The notes under the pieces: generated by a model | Seen by the model: only the letters and a program-made list of their open reading frames with translations | Told to the model about the DNA's origin: nothing | Databases searched by the model: none | Position numbers and translations under genes: made by a program | Part shown: in pieces, positions 51,271 to 60,508 of the stretch | Position numbering within the stretch: position 1 is the stretch's first letter | Layout of the letters: each line of letters begins with the position of its first letter | NCBI RefSeq assembly: GCF_016862375.1 | Contig: NZ_BOMV01000102.1 | Location: 1-64,000 of the forward strand | Direction of reading: 5' to 3' | Source: Paractinoplanes rishiriensis | Lineage (GTDB): Bacteria; Actinomycetota; Actinomycetes; Mycobacteriales; Micromonosporaceae | DNA length: 64,000 bases

Positions 51271-53535
51271 TTGGGCGCCGCGTCCGCCGATCAGTCGCAC
51301 GTGTTGACCGCGCTGAAAGGCTGGATGCCCACCGGGGGTGGGCTCCGCGACGAGGACTGGGCCGGCCGGCACCGTCTGTTGACGGTGATCCTGGGCCTGT
51401 CCGTCGTCGCCCTGACCGTGTTCGGTGCCTTCCAGGAGGAATCCGGCCAAGCCTGGCTGTACACCGCCCTGCTGGTGCTGCCGTGCCTGGTAGCGGCGGT
51501 CAAACTGCCCGGTCACCGGCTGCCGTCGATCGCCGTGTCGCTCGGGTTCACGGTCGCGTGCGGCGGCTTCGTGGCCCTGTCGCACGGCCTCACCGAGTCG
51601 CACTTCACGTTCTTCATCATCGTCGGCGCGCTCGCCCTCTACCGGGACTGGGCGCCGTTCGGGGTGTTCCTGCTCGCCACCACGTTCCACCACGCGGTCT
51701 TCGGCCTGATCGTCAGCGAGCGCACCTACGACCACCGCGAGGCCATGGTGCACCCGCTGCTGTGGGCCGTGCTGCACGGCGTCGCGGTGCTGTTCGCGGC
51801 CGGCTTCCAGGTGGTCTCCTGGAAGCTCACCGAGGCCGAGGAGAAGCGGGCCCAGGCGAACCTCGACGAGAGCCAGGCCCAGCTGAGCATCGCGTTCGAC
51901 GAGACGCCGATGCCGATGGCCATGATCGCACCGGACGGCACGCTGCTGCGCACCAACACCGCGTACCGCACCTGGCTCGGCCTGCCGGACGACCTCCCGG
52001 CCGGCTTCGGCATCGCCGACCTACCGCTCCGCGAGGTCGACGAGACGCTGCCGTCGACGTTCGACGAGCTGGTGTCGGTCGGCTCCAAGGTGCTGACCCG
52101 CCAGTACCGGCACCTCAACGGCTCCATCATGTGGGTCGAGGTGCACAGCACCGCGCTGCACGACCGCGACGGCCGGCTGCGCCTGCTCTTCGTGCACCTG
52201 CTGGACGTCACCCAGAACCGCAAGCACCAGGAGGAACTGCGCCGCCAGGTGCGGCACGACTCGCTCACCGGGCTGCTGTCCCGCGCGGCGTTCGAGGCCG
52301 ACCTGCTGCGCCTGCTGGCCGCCCAGAACGAGCCGGTCAGCGTGATCTACCTGGACGTGGACCGGTTCAAGACGATCAACGACGGCGCCGGGCACGGCGC
52401 CGGCGACGCCGTGCTGCGGGCCATCGCCCACCGGCTGTCCGCCATCGTCCCGGACGGTGCGCTGATCGCCCGGCTCGGCGGCGACGAGTTCGTGGTCGCG
52501 CTGCCCGGTTCGCTGGGCACCGGCGAGCGGGTCGGCCTGACCATCCAACAGGCGTTCGGCGAGCCGCTGCCGGTCGGCGGCAACCAGCTCCAGGTGTCGC
52601 TCAGCTCCGGCCTGGCGTCGGCGTACGGTGCCGAGTACGCGGAGGACGTGGTCATCGCGGCCGACACCGCGATGTACGCGGCCAAGCGCGCCGGCGGCAA
52701 CCGCATGCAGGTCTTCAGCGACGAGATGCGGGTCTCGGTGCACGAGCGCATCGCGGCCGAGCAGCGGCTGCGCGAGGCGCTGGCCGGCGACCGGGAGCAG
52801 ACCCTGCCGGTCTGGTTCCAGCCGATCGTGTCCGGCGAGACCGGCCAGGTGGTCGGCGCCGAGACGCTGGTCCGGATGCGCACGCCGGAGGGCAAGATCC
52901 TCGGGCCCGGCGCCTTCGTGCCGGCCGCCGAGGAGACCGGGCTCATCGTCCCGCTCGGCGAGCACGTGCTGACCATGGCGCTGCGGCACCTGGTGGCGTG
53001 GCGCGACGAGCTGGGCTACGTGTCGGTCAACGTCAGCCCGCGCCAGCTCGCCGAGCCGGACTTCGTACCGCTGCTGGCCGGCCTGCTGGCCCGGATGCCC
53101 GGCCTGAACCCGGCCCGCCTGGTCCTGGAGATCACCGAGACCGCCCTGCTCGGCTCGTCGGCGGACGTCCAGCAGCGACTCGAGATGATCAAGAGCCTCG
53201 GCGTCCGGATCGCGCTGGACGACTTCGGCACCGGGTACAGCTCGCTGACCTGGCTGCAGTCGGTGCCCGCCGACGTGGTGAAGCTGGACCGCTCGTTCGT
53301 GGCCGGCCTCTCCGCCGACCCGCGCAAGTCGTCGATCATCTCGGCCGTGCTCTGGCTGGCCCAGTCACTGGGCATGTCGGTGGTGGCCGAGGGCGTCGAG
53401 GAGGAGGCGGACTGGCACGCGCTGGTGGCCGCCGGGTGCCCGGCCATCCAGGGCTACCTGTTCGGCAAGCCGGTGCCACCGGCCGAGTTCGCGGCGGCGC
53501 ACCTTCACCGTTCCAGGATGGCCACCACGCCCTGA
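51271..53535 (+). CDS. Membrane GGDEF/EAL cyclic-di-GMP protein
   Basis: A 754-residue protein: six or seven helices (about 35-190), a PAS domain (about 210-330), a GGDEF domain with intact R-L-G403-G-D-E-F (diguanylate cyclase) and an EAL domain with N-V-S-P-R-Q, L-E-I-T-E, D-D-F-G-T-G-Y-S-S-L, K-L-D-R-S-F-V and A-E-G-V-E. The EAL signature is E531-T-L. It could make or break cyclic-di-GMP, with the PAS and membrane parts sensing. The start is uncertain: TTG at 51271, or GTG at 51301, neither with a clear ribosome site. It overlaps the convergent thiolase gene by 31 bases. Confidence 0.9.
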   Translation: MGAASADQSHVLTALKGWMPTGGGLRDEDWAGRHRLLTVILGLSVVALTVFGAFQEESGQAWLYTALLVLPCLVAAVKLPGHRLPSIAVSLGFTVACGGFVALSHGLTESHFTFFIIVGALALYRDWAPFGVFLLATTFHHAVFGLIVSERTYDHREAMVHPLLWAVLHGVAVLFAAGFQVVSWKLTEAEEKRAQANLDESQAQLSIAFDETPMPMAMIAPDGTLLRTNTAYRTWLGLPDDLPAGFGIADLPLREVDETLPSTFDELVSVGSKVLTRQYRHLNGSIMWVEVHSTALHDRDGRLRLLFVHLLDVTQNRKHQEELRRQVRHDSLTGLLSRAAFEADLLRLLAAQNEPVSVIYLDVDRFKTINDGAGHGAGDAVLRAIAHRLSAIVPDGALIARLGGDEFVVALPGSLGTGERVGLTIQQAFGEPLPVGGNQLQVSLSSGLASAYGAEYAEDVVIAADTAMYAAKRAGGNRMQVFSDEMRVSVHERIAAEQRLREALAGDREQTLPVWFQPIVSGETGQVVGAETLVRMRTPEGKILGPGAFVPAAEETGLIVPLGEHVLTMALRHLVAWRDELGYVSVNVSPRQLAEPDFVPLLAGLLARMPGLNPARLVLEITETALLGSSADVQQRLEMIKSLGVRIALDDFGTGYSSLTWLQSVPADVVKLDRSFVAGLSADPRKSSIISAVLWLAQSLGMSVVAEGVEEEADWHALVAAGCPAIQGYLFGKPVPPAEFAAAHLHRSRMATTP

Positions 53536-54782
53536 CCGCCGGCCGCACAGATCGAGATCAGCCCGCGACCCTCGCCCTTCGACTTCAGCAGTTTGGCGAG
53601 GGTCGCGACGATCCGGCCGCCGGTGGCCGCGAACGGGTGCCCGGCCGCCAGCGACGAGCCGTTGACGTTGAGCTTCGCCCGGTCGATCGCGCCTAGCGGG
53701 GCGTCCAGGCCGAGCTTCTCCTTGCAGAACTCGGGCGACTCCCAGGCCGCGAGCGTTGCCAGCACCTGCGACGCGAACGCCTCGTGGATCTCGTAGAAGT
53801 CGAAGTCCTGCAGGGTGAGCCCGTTGCGGGCGAGCAGCCGGGGCACCGCGTAGGCGGGGGCCATCAGCAGGCCCTCCTCGCCGTGCACGAAGTCGACCGC
53901 GGCGGTCTCGGCGTCGACGAACCAGGCCAGCGGCTCGAGCCTGTTGGCGGCGGCCCACTCCTCGGCGGCGAGCAGCACGGTCGACGCGCCGTCGGTCAGC
54001 GGCGACGAGTTGCCGGCCGTCATGGTCGCGCCGTCCGTGCCGAACACCGGCTTGAGCTTGGCGAGCTTCTCCAGGGTGGTGTCGGCGCGCAGGTTCTGGT
54101 CGCGGGTCAGCCCCAGGTAGGGGGTCAGAAGATCATCAAAAAAACCTTGGTCGTACGCGGCGGCCAGGCGCTGGTGTGAGGCCAGCGCCAACTCGTCCTG
54201 GGCCTGCCGGTCGACGTTCCAGCGCAGCGCGGTGATCGCGGCGTGGTCCCCCATGGACAGCCCGGTGCGCGGCTCGGCGTTGCGCGGGATCTCGGGCTGG
54301 AACGGCTGGAGCGGGCGCAGCTTGGTGGCGGCGCGCAGCCGGCCGCCCAGCGAACGGGCCCGGTTGAGCTCCAGCAGGGTGCGCCGCATGTCCTCGTTGA
54401 GCTGCAGCGGGGCGTCCGAGGTGGTGTCCACCCCGCCGGACACCCCGGCGTCGATCTGACCGAGCGCGATCTTGTTGGCGACCAGGATCGCGGCCTCCAG
54501 GCCGGTGCCGCAGGCCTGCTGGATGTCGTACGCCGGGGTGCGCGGGTCGAGCCGCGAGCCGAGCACCACCTCGCGGGTCAGGTTGAAGTCGCGCGAGTGC
54601 TTGAGCACGGCACCGGCGACCACCTCGCCCAGCTGCCGGCCGGCCAGCCCGAACCGGGCGACCAGGCCGTCCAGCGCGGCGGTCAGCATGTCCTGGTTGG
54701 AGGCCGCGGCGTACCGGCTGTTGGAGCGGGCGAACGGAATGCGGTTGCCGCCGAGGACGGCGACGCGACGGGGTTTCGGCAC
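53505..54782 (-). CDS. Acetyl-CoA acetyltransferase (thiolase)
   Basis: A 425-residue thiolase. The nucleophile is Cys91 (Q-Q-A-C-G-T-G), with I-H-E-A-F-A, G-H-P-F-A-A-T-G (His) and the second cysteine in I-C-A-A-G-G-Q-G near the C-terminus. It is of the FadI/FadA type that cleaves or forms 3-ketoacyl-CoA. The GTG at 54782 is preferred over 54794 because GGAGGA lies just upstream. It belongs with the FabG, MaoC, dehydrogenase and ligase genes that follow on the other strand, and shares a promoter motif with fabG. Role in beta-oxidation or lipid assembly. Confidence 0.92.
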   Translation of the reverse strand: MPKPRRVAVLGGNRIPFARSNSRYAAASNQDMLTAALDGLVARFGLAGRQLGEVVAGAVLKHSRDFNLTREVVLGSRLDPRTPAYDIQQACGTGLEAAILVANKIALGQIDAGVSGGVDTTSDAPLQLNEDMRRTLLELNRARSLGGRLRAATKLRPLQPFQPEIPRNAEPRTGLSMGDHAAITALRWNVDRQAQDELALASHQRLAAAYDQGFFDDLLTPYLGLTRDQNLRADTTLEKLAKLKPVFGTDGATMTAGNSSPLTDGASTVLLAAEEWAAANRLEPLAWFVDAETAAVDFVHGEEGLLMAPAYAVPRLLARNGLTLQDFDFYEIHEAFASQVLATLAAWESPEFCKEKLGLDAPLGAIDRAKLNVNGSSLAAGHPFAATGGRIVATLAKLLKSKGEGRGLISICAAGGQGVVAILER

Positions 54783-54798
54783 GGCTTCCTCCACTCAC

Positions 54799-54818
54799 AA
54801 GCTACTCGGCGGTAGCTT
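54799..54818. promoter_or_regulatory. Palindrome upstream of thiolase
   Basis: AAGCTAC-TCGGCG-GTAGCTT, a perfect dyad 17 bases before the thiolase start. In the direction of the gene it includes TAAGCTACCGCC, which also sits directly before the fabG start at 55446-55457. Probable operator of one regulator for both transcripts. Confidence 0.5.
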
Positions 54819-54864
54819 AGCAGTTCGGTCCGGATGCGAGTTTTGTACCGATATTTTGGTTCAT

Positions 54865-55434
54865 ATGAAGCGAATCTTCTTTGCCACGCTGACTGCCGGG
54901 CTCGCCGGTTCCCTGGCCACCCCGGCGGTCGCGACCGGACCAGTATTCCGCGACGGGCTGGAGAAGCGGGTCGCCAACGCGAGCTTCGAGCGGATCGGCA
55001 CCGGCAGTGCGATCGGGCCGTGGACCGTCACCAGGGGCGACGTCGACCTCAGCCGGAACAGCCTGTGGCAGGTGGCCGAGGGCACGCAGAGCCTCGACCT
55101 GGACGGCGGGCGGCCCGGCGCGGTCGCCACCACCGTCCGGTCGCAGCCGGGCAAGACGTACCGGATCACCTTCAAGCTCGCCGGCAACCCGGCCGACCCG
55201 CTCGGCACCAAGCAGAAGATCAAGACCGGCGAGCTGCGCGCAAACGGCAAGCTGCTGCAGCAGTTCTCGTTCGACACCACCGGCAAGAGCCTCACGAATA
55301 TGGGCTACGTGACGCGCACCGCAACCGTGGTCAGCACCGGCACGCTCCTGGAGATCGAATTCGCCAGCACCATGCCGCCCGGCAAGGCCGGGTGGGGTCC
55401 GGTCATCGACGACGTACGGGTGTCCCTGCGATAG
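54865..55434 (+). CDS. Secreted DUF642 / choice-of-anchor C-like protein
   Basis: A 189-residue exported protein with a Sec signal peptide (to about A-T-P-A-V-A-T). The mature part is a jelly-roll: N-A-S-F-E...I-G-P-W-T-V-T-R-G-D-V-D-L, L-W-Q-V-A-E-G-T-Q-S-L-D-L-D-G and V-I-D-D-V-R-V near the end, as in DUF642 / choice-of-anchor C family proteins that bind cell-surface polysaccharides. No anchor is seen. It sits between thiolase and fabG but has no clear functional tie to them. Confidence 0.78.
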   Translation: MKRIFFATLTAGLAGSLATPAVATGPVFRDGLEKRVANASFERIGTGSAIGPWTVTRGDVDLSRNSLWQVAEGTQSLDLDGGRPGAVATTVRSQPGKTYRITFKLAGNPADPLGTKQKIKTGELRANGKLLQQFSFDTTGKSLTNMGYVTRTATVVSTGTLLEIEFASTMPPGKAGWGPVIDDVRVSLR

Positions 55435-55435
55435 C

Positions 55436-55457
55436 TACTCGTGAGTAAGCTACCGCC
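55436..55457. promoter_or_regulatory. Operator-like motif at the fabG start
   Basis: TACTC-GT-GAGTA (perfect dyad) runs into TAAGCTACCGCC, which touches the fabG ATG. The latter 12 bases recur upstream of thiolase. No ribosome site precedes the ATG, so fabG may be read from a leaderless message with this motif over the promoter. Confidence 0.5.
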
Positions 55458-56771
55458 ATGGGTGACAGGTACGCGAACTTCGCGAACTCCGGTGTGGGCC
55501 GGGGTGTGGTCAAGCGGCTCGGGCTGCCCGATCCGCCCCGGCTCCGCCGCTACCGGCCGGGCGACCCGCTGACCGATGGACCGGTGCTGGTCGGCGAGAC
55601 TCCCGGCGGCCGGCTCGCCGACCCGGTCCGCAAACTGCTGGCCGCAGCTGGCGCCACATCGGACGGTGATCGGTACGCAGGTCTGATCCTGGATGCGACC
55701 GGCATCAATGACTCGACCGGCCTGCGGCAGCTCTACGATTTCTTTCACCCGGTGGCCCGCTCGCTGCGCCCGTCCGGCCGGGTGATCGTGCTCGGCACCC
55801 CGCCCGAGGACGCCGGCTCGCCCCGCGAGGCCACCGCGCAGCGGGCGCTGGAAGGGCTGACCCGCAGCATCGGCAAGGAGTTCGGCCGGGGCAGCACCAG
55901 CCAGTTGGTGTACGTGGCGCCGGGCGGCGAGTCCACCGTGGAGTCGACGCTGCGGTTCCTGCTCAGCGGGCGGTCCGCATACGTGTCCGGCCAGGTGATC
56001 CGGATCGGCGCCGGCACCGCGGCCGCGCCGGCCGACTGGGACCGTCCGCTCGACGGCAAGACCGCGCTGGTAACGGGTGCGGCCCGGGGCATCGGGGCGG
56101 CCATCGCCCGGGTGCTGGCCCGGGACGGCGCCACGGTGCTCGCGCTGGACGTGCCGGCCGCCGGCGACGCGCTGGCCGGGGTCGCCAACGACATCGGCGG
56201 CCGGGCCCTGCAACTCGACCTGACCGCGGCGGACGCCCCCGAGCGGCTGGCCGGTCACCTGTCCGGGCCGCTCGACGTGCTGGTGCACAACGCCGGCATC
56301 ACCCGGGACAAGACGATCGGCCGGATGGACGAGAGCCGCTGGGACTCGGTGCTCGACGTCAACCTGTCCAGCCAGGAGCGCATCAACGACCTGCTGCTGG
56401 AGCGCGGCCTGATCGCTGCGGGCGGCCGGCTGGTCGGGGTGGCGTCGATCGCGGGCATCGCCGGCAACCGCGGCCAGACCAACTACGCGACCAGCAAGGC
56501 CGGCGTGATCGGCCTGGTCCAGTCGATGGCACCGGTGCTGGCCCCGCAGGGCATCACGATCAACGCGGTGGCGCCCGGCTTCATCGAGACGGCCATGACG
56601 GCGAAGATGCCGGTGTTCCTGCGCGAGGCGGGCCGCCGGATGAACAGCATGTCCCAGGGCGGCCTCCCGGTCGACGTGGCCGAGACGATCGCCTGGTTCG
56701 CCTCCCCCGGATCGGCCACCATCAGCGGCAACGTGGTGCGGGTCTGCGGCCAGAGCCTGCTGGGAGCGTGA
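55458..56771 (+). CDS. High-molecular-weight FabG-type 3-oxoacyl reductase
   Basis: A 437-residue protein with two short-chain-dehydrogenase folds, as in mycobacterial FabG4. The N-terminal one (1-190) lacks a clear nucleotide loop and is probably structural. The C-terminal one (about 200-437) is catalytic: T-G-A-A-R-G-I-G, N-N-A-G-I-type H-N-A-G-I, the Ser of V-A-S-I-A-G and Y-A-T-S-K. It reduces 3-ketoacyl-CoA/ACP with NAD(P)H. MaoC follows four bases after its stop, so the lipid genes form an operon. Confidence 0.9.
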   Translation: MGDRYANFANSGVGRGVVKRLGLPDPPRLRRYRPGDPLTDGPVLVGETPGGRLADPVRKLLAAAGATSDGDRYAGLILDATGINDSTGLRQLYDFFHPVARSLRPSGRVIVLGTPPEDAGSPREATAQRALEGLTRSIGKEFGRGSTSQLVYVAPGGESTVESTLRFLLSGRSAYVSGQVIRIGAGTAAAPADWDRPLDGKTALVTGAARGIGAAIARVLARDGATVLALDVPAAGDALAGVANDIGGRALQLDLTAADAPERLAGHLSGPLDVLVHNAGITRDKTIGRMDESRWDSVLDVNLSSQERINDLLLERGLIAAGGRLVGVASIAGIAGNRGQTNYATSKAGVIGLVQSMAPVLAPQGITINAVAPGFIETAMTAKMPVFLREAGRRMNSMSQGGLPVDVAETIAWFASPGSATISGNVVRVCGQSLLGA

Positions 56772-56775
56772 CCCG

Positions 56776-57684
56776 GTGCTCTATCTGCGCGCCGCGGCGG
56801 GCCTGTTGCCGACCCGCCGTCCGTCCACGCTGCCGGACCGCACCCTGACGCAGAGCGGCGTCCGGGTGGACCTGGCGCACCTGGCCGCCTACGACCGGGT
56901 GTGCGGGTTCCGGCTGAGCGACACACTGCCGGCGACGTATCCGCATCTGCTCGCTTTTCCGCTGGCGATGCGGTTGATGGTGGGATCGGACTTCCCATTC
57001 CCGGTGATCGGGCTGGTGCATGTGGCCAACCGCATCACGGCGCGGTCCGTGCGAGCCGACGCGGAGCTGGACATCGCGGTCCACGCGGACAATTTGCGGC
57101 CGCACGCGAAGGGGCGGCAGTTCGACGTGGTGGCGGTGGCCTCGCACGGGGGTTCGGAAGTGTGGCGGGGAGTCTCGACGTATCTGTCGCGCTCCGCTTC
57201 CTCCGCGGGCGCTTCCCCCGCGGGCGCTTCCCCCGCGGGCGCTTCCCCCGCGGGCACTTCCCCCGCGGGCACTTCCCCCGCGGGCACTTCCCCCGCGGGC
57301 GCCTCTCCCGCCGCTGGCGGTGGGCGCGGCCCCGCCAGCACTTTCCACCCGCCGCCCGCCTCCGCCATCTGGCGGGTGCCGCCGCGCACCGGCACGGATT
57401 ATGCGGAAGTTTCCGGCGACCACAATCCCATCCATACCTCGCGGATCGGGGCGCGCCTGTTCGGCTTCCCGAAACCGATCGCGCACGGCATGTGGACCAA
57501 GGCGCGCTGCCTCGCCGCCCTGGAGGGGCGGCTGCCCGGCGAGTACACCGTGGACGTTGCGTTCAAGCAGCCGATCCTGTTGCCCGCCCGGGTTTCGTTC
57601 CACGCCGCGCCGACCGGCACCGGGTGGGAGTTCCGGGTGGACGGCAAGCGACCGCATCTTGCGGGCGTGGTTACGCCACCGTAA
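56776..57684 (+). CDS. MaoC-family (R)-enoyl hydratase / dehydratase
   Basis: A 302-residue protein of the FAS1-type/MaoC hydratase group. The catalytic hydratase-2 motif is Y-A-E-V-S-G-D-H-N-P-I-H (Asp and His), followed by G-F-P-K-P-I-A-H-G-M-W. The N-terminal half is a second, degenerate hot-dog fold. Between them lies a linker made of A-G-(A/T)-S-P pentapeptide repeats. It dehydrates the product of the FabG-type reductase encoded just upstream. The GTG at 56776 starts right after the fabG stop. Confidence 0.88.
   Translation: MLYLRAAAGLLPTRRPSTLPDRTLTQSGVRVDLAHLAAYDRVCGFRLSDTLPATYPHLLAFPLAMRLMVGSDFPFPVIGLVHVANRITARSVRADAELDIAVHADNLRPHAKGRQFDVVAVASHGGSEVWRGVSTYLSRSASSAGASPAGASPAGASPAGTSPAGTSPAGTSPAGASPAAGGGRGPASTFHPPPASAIWRVPPRTGTDYAEVSGDHNPIHTSRIGARLFGFPKPIAHGMWTKARCLAALEGRLPGEYTVDVAFKQPILLPARVSFHAAPTGTGWEFRVDGKRPHLAGVVTPP
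57205..57309 (+). repeat. 15-bp in-frame tandem repeat in the MaoC gene
   Basis: Seven units of GCGGGCGCTTCCCCC, with a G-to-A change in units 4-6, giving A-G-A-S-P/A-G-T-S-P pentapeptides in the linker between the two hot-dog folds. The unit length keeps the frame. Confidence 0.9.
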
Positions 57685-57733
57685 TGTTACCCGCCAGTAG
57701 ATGACGCTTTGGCACGGAAAGGTGTCCGCGCGC

Positions 57734-58945
57734 ATGGAGTTCTGGCTCGACCTCAACGAGGAACAAACCGACCTGCGGGACTGGGTGCACGGCTTCGCCG
57801 AGGGCGTCATCCGGCCGGCCGCGGCCGAGTGGGACGAGCGCGAGGAAACCCCCTGGCCGATCATCCAGGAGGCCGCCAAGATCGGGTTGTACGGCTTCGA
57901 GTTCCTGGTGAACACGTGGTCGGACACCACCGGGCTGAGCCTGCCGCTGGTCAACGAGGAACTCTTCTGGGGCGACGGCGGCGTCGGCATGGCACTGTCC
58001 GGCACGTCGCTGGCAGTCGCCGCGATCTACGGCTCGGGCACCCCCGACCAGCTGGTCGAATGGGTACCGCAGTGCTTCGGCGACGCGGCCGAGCCCAAGG
58101 TCGGCGCGTTCTGCTCGACCGAACCGGAGGCGGGCTCGGACGTCGGGGCGATGCGCACCCGCGCGGTCTACGACGAGGCCACGGACGAGTGGATCCTCAA
58201 CGGCCAGAAGGCATACGCGACCAACGGCGGCATCGCGGCCGTGCACGTCGTGACGGCCGTGGTCGACCCGGCGCTCGGCTCCCGGGGCCAGGCCGCGTTC
58301 ATCGTCCCGCCCGGAACGCCCGGCCTCACCGGCACCCGCAAACTCAAGAAGCTGGGACTGCGGGCCTCGCACACCGCGGACGTTTTCCTGGACGACGTAC
58401 GCGTACCCGGCAGTTGCCTGCTCGGCGGCAAGGAGTCCCTCGACGAGCGGCTCGCGCGGGCCCGGTCCGGCCAGCGGGCGTCGCGCCAGGCGGCGATGCG
58501 CACCTTCGAGCTGTCCCGCCCCGCGGTGGGCGCGCAGGCGATCGGCATCGCCCGCGGCGCGTACGAGTATGCATTGGAATACGCGAAGAACCGGGTCCAG
58601 TTCGGCCGCCCGATCATCGAGAACCAAGCGATCGCCTTCGCGCTGGCCGACATGAAGATGGAGATCGACGCGGCCCGCCTGCTGGTCTGGCGCGCGGCGT
58701 GGATGGGCCGCAACGACCGCACGTTCGCGGCCGGCGAGGGCTCGATGTCCAAACTCAAGGCCGGCGAGGTGGCGGTGGCCGTGACCGAGAAGGCGGTCCA
58801 GATCCTGGGCGGCGCCGGCTACCTGCGCGAACACCCGGTCGAGCGGATGTACCGGGACGCCAAGATCTACACCATCTTCGAGGGCACGTCGGAAATCCAG
58901 CGCCTGGTGATCGCCCGGGCCATCTCCGGAATGCAGATCCGGTAA
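57734..58945 (+). CDS. Acyl-CoA dehydrogenase
   Basis: A 403-residue flavoenzyme of the acyl-CoA dehydrogenase family: F-C-S-T-E-P-E-A-G-S-D and the region around W-I-L-N-G-Q-K-A-Y (FAD contact), K-L-G-L-R-A-S, Q-F-G-R-P-I, and the catalytic base Glu383 in I-Y-T-I-F-E-G-T-S-E-I-Q. It introduces an alpha,beta double bond in an acyl-CoA. The ATG at 57734 gives the usual family start M-E-F-W-L-D-L; an ATG at 57701 is in frame. Its stop overlaps the next start (TAATG). Confidence 0.92.
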   Translation: MEFWLDLNEEQTDLRDWVHGFAEGVIRPAAAEWDEREETPWPIIQEAAKIGLYGFEFLVNTWSDTTGLSLPLVNEELFWGDGGVGMALSGTSLAVAAIYGSGTPDQLVEWVPQCFGDAAEPKVGAFCSTEPEAGSDVGAMRTRAVYDEATDEWILNGQKAYATNGGIAAVHVVTAVVDPALGSRGQAAFIVPPGTPGLTGTRKLKKLGLRASHTADVFLDDVRVPGSCLLGGKESLDERLARARSGQRASRQAAMRTFELSRPAVGAQAIGIARGAYEYALEYAKNRVQFGRPIIENQAIAFALADMKMEIDAARLLVWRAAWMGRNDRTFAAGEGSMSKLKAGEVAVAVTEKAVQILGGAGYLREHPVERMYRDAKIYTIFEGTSEIQRLVIARAISGMQIR

Positions 58946-60477
58946 TGGCCGGCGCGGCCTTCGTGGTGCGCACCATGGCCCGGCGTGGCCTGCTCGTGCC
59001 GGGTCCGCCGCACCGCGTCCTCAAGCAATTCGGCGAGCTGCACAAATGGGGTTTCGGCCTGACCGGCGAGCTGCGGCAGGCCGCCGCCCGCTCGCCCGGG
59101 CGGGTTGCGGTGATCGACGAGGCGCGGGGTCCCGTCACGTACGCGGAACTGCTCGACGGTTCCGCCCGGCTGGCCGCCGCGCTGCCGTGGACGGCCGGCG
59201 AACGCGTGGGCGTGCTGTGCCGCAACTCCGCCGCCATGATCGAGACCCTGATCGGGGCCACCATGATCGGCGCCGACCCGGTGCTGATCAACACGGGCCT
59301 GTCCGGGGCGCAACTCTCCGCGGTGATCGCCGCGCAGGACCTGAAGCTGATCGTGCACGACGACGAGTTCGCCGGCCTGCTGGGCGACTTCCCGGGCGCG
59401 GTACCGACGTCCCGGCTGCCGGCGCTCATTGCCGGTTGCCCGCTGCCGTGGGCGACGCCGCCGCCCCGGCCCGGCCGGACCATCGTGCTCACCTCGGGCA
59501 CCACCGGGACACCCAAGGGTGCCCGGCGTCCCACGCCCGGCGGCTTCGGCCCGCTCTGCTCGATCATCGACCGGATTCCGCTGCGGGCCGGGGTGCGGGT
59601 GCTGATCTCGGCGCCGCTGTTCCACACCTGGGGCTACGCCGGCCTGCAGATCGCGCTCGCGCTGCGCGCCACCATCGTGCTGCGGCGCCGGTTCAACCCG
59701 GCCGACGCGCTGGAAACGCTGACCCGGGAAAAGTGCACGGCGCTCATCGCCGTACCCGTAATGATCCAGAATTTGATGGAGGTTCCGGACGGCCCGATGC
59801 CGTCGCTGTCGGTGGTTGCGGTGAGCGGTTCCGCCCTGCCGGGTGGTCTGGCCACCCGATTCATGGACCGGTACGGGGATGTGCTGTACAACCTGTACGG
59901 CTCGACGGAGGCGTCGTGGGCCTCGATCGCCACTCCCGCCGACATGCGCGCCGCCCCCGACACCGCCGGCCGCCCTCCGCACGGCACCGTGGTGGCGGTC
60001 CTCGACGCCGACGGCGCCCGGGTGCCACCCGGCACGACGGGCCGCCTGTTCGTCGGCAACGAGATGCTGTTCGAGGGCTACACGAACGGCGCCGCCAAGG
60101 AACTCCGCAACGGCCTGCTGGCCACCGGCGACCTGGGCCACGTGGACCGGGCGGGCCGCGTCTACATCGACGGCCGCGAGGACGACATGATCGTCTCAGG
60201 CGGCGAGAACGTCTTCCCGTCCGAGGTGGAGGGCCTGCTGGCCGACCTGCCGGGCGTCCGCGAGGTGGCGGTGGTAGGCGTCCCCGACGATGAGTACGGC
60301 CAGCGCCTGGCCGCGTACGTGGTCCTGCACGTGGAGGCGTCCCTGCACGCCGACCAGATCCGCGACCACGTGCGCCAGAACCGGGCCCGCTTCTGCGTCC
60401 CGAGAGACATCGTCTTCCTGCCCGAACTCCCCCGGAACGCGACCGGCAAGGTAGTGAAGCGAGAACTCCCCCGCTGA
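58945..60477 (+). CDS. Acyl-CoA synthetase (FadD/AMP-binding)
   Basis: A 510-residue AMP-forming ligase. The ATP loop is L-T-S-G-T-T-G-T-P-K-G; further motifs are N-L-Y-G-S-T-E, the hinge G-D-L-G-H-V-D and the catalytic lysine in N-A-T-G-K-V-V-K-R. It activates a fatty acid as acyl-AMP then acyl-CoA, feeding the dehydrogenase whose stop overlaps its start. Last gene of the lipid operon. Confidence 0.92.
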   Translation: MAGAAFVVRTMARRGLLVPGPPHRVLKQFGELHKWGFGLTGELRQAAARSPGRVAVIDEARGPVTYAELLDGSARLAAALPWTAGERVGVLCRNSAAMIETLIGATMIGADPVLINTGLSGAQLSAVIAAQDLKLIVHDDEFAGLLGDFPGAVPTSRLPALIAGCPLPWATPPPRPGRTIVLTSGTTGTPKGARRPTPGGFGPLCSIIDRIPLRAGVRVLISAPLFHTWGYAGLQIALALRATIVLRRRFNPADALETLTREKCTALIAVPVMIQNLMEVPDGPMPSLSVVAVSGSALPGGLATRFMDRYGDVLYNLYGSTEASWASIATPADMRAAPDTAGRPPHGTVVAVLDADGARVPPGTTGRLFVGNEMLFEGYTNGAAKELRNGLLATGDLGHVDRAGRVYIDGREDDMIVSGGENVFPSEVEGLLADLPGVREVAVVGVPDDEYGQRLAAYVVLHVEASLHADQIRDHVRQNRARFCVPRDIVFLPELPRNATGKVVKRELPR

Positions 60478-60508
60478 CGGCTCTCGCTCCCCGCTTGGTA
60501 GTCGGCGA

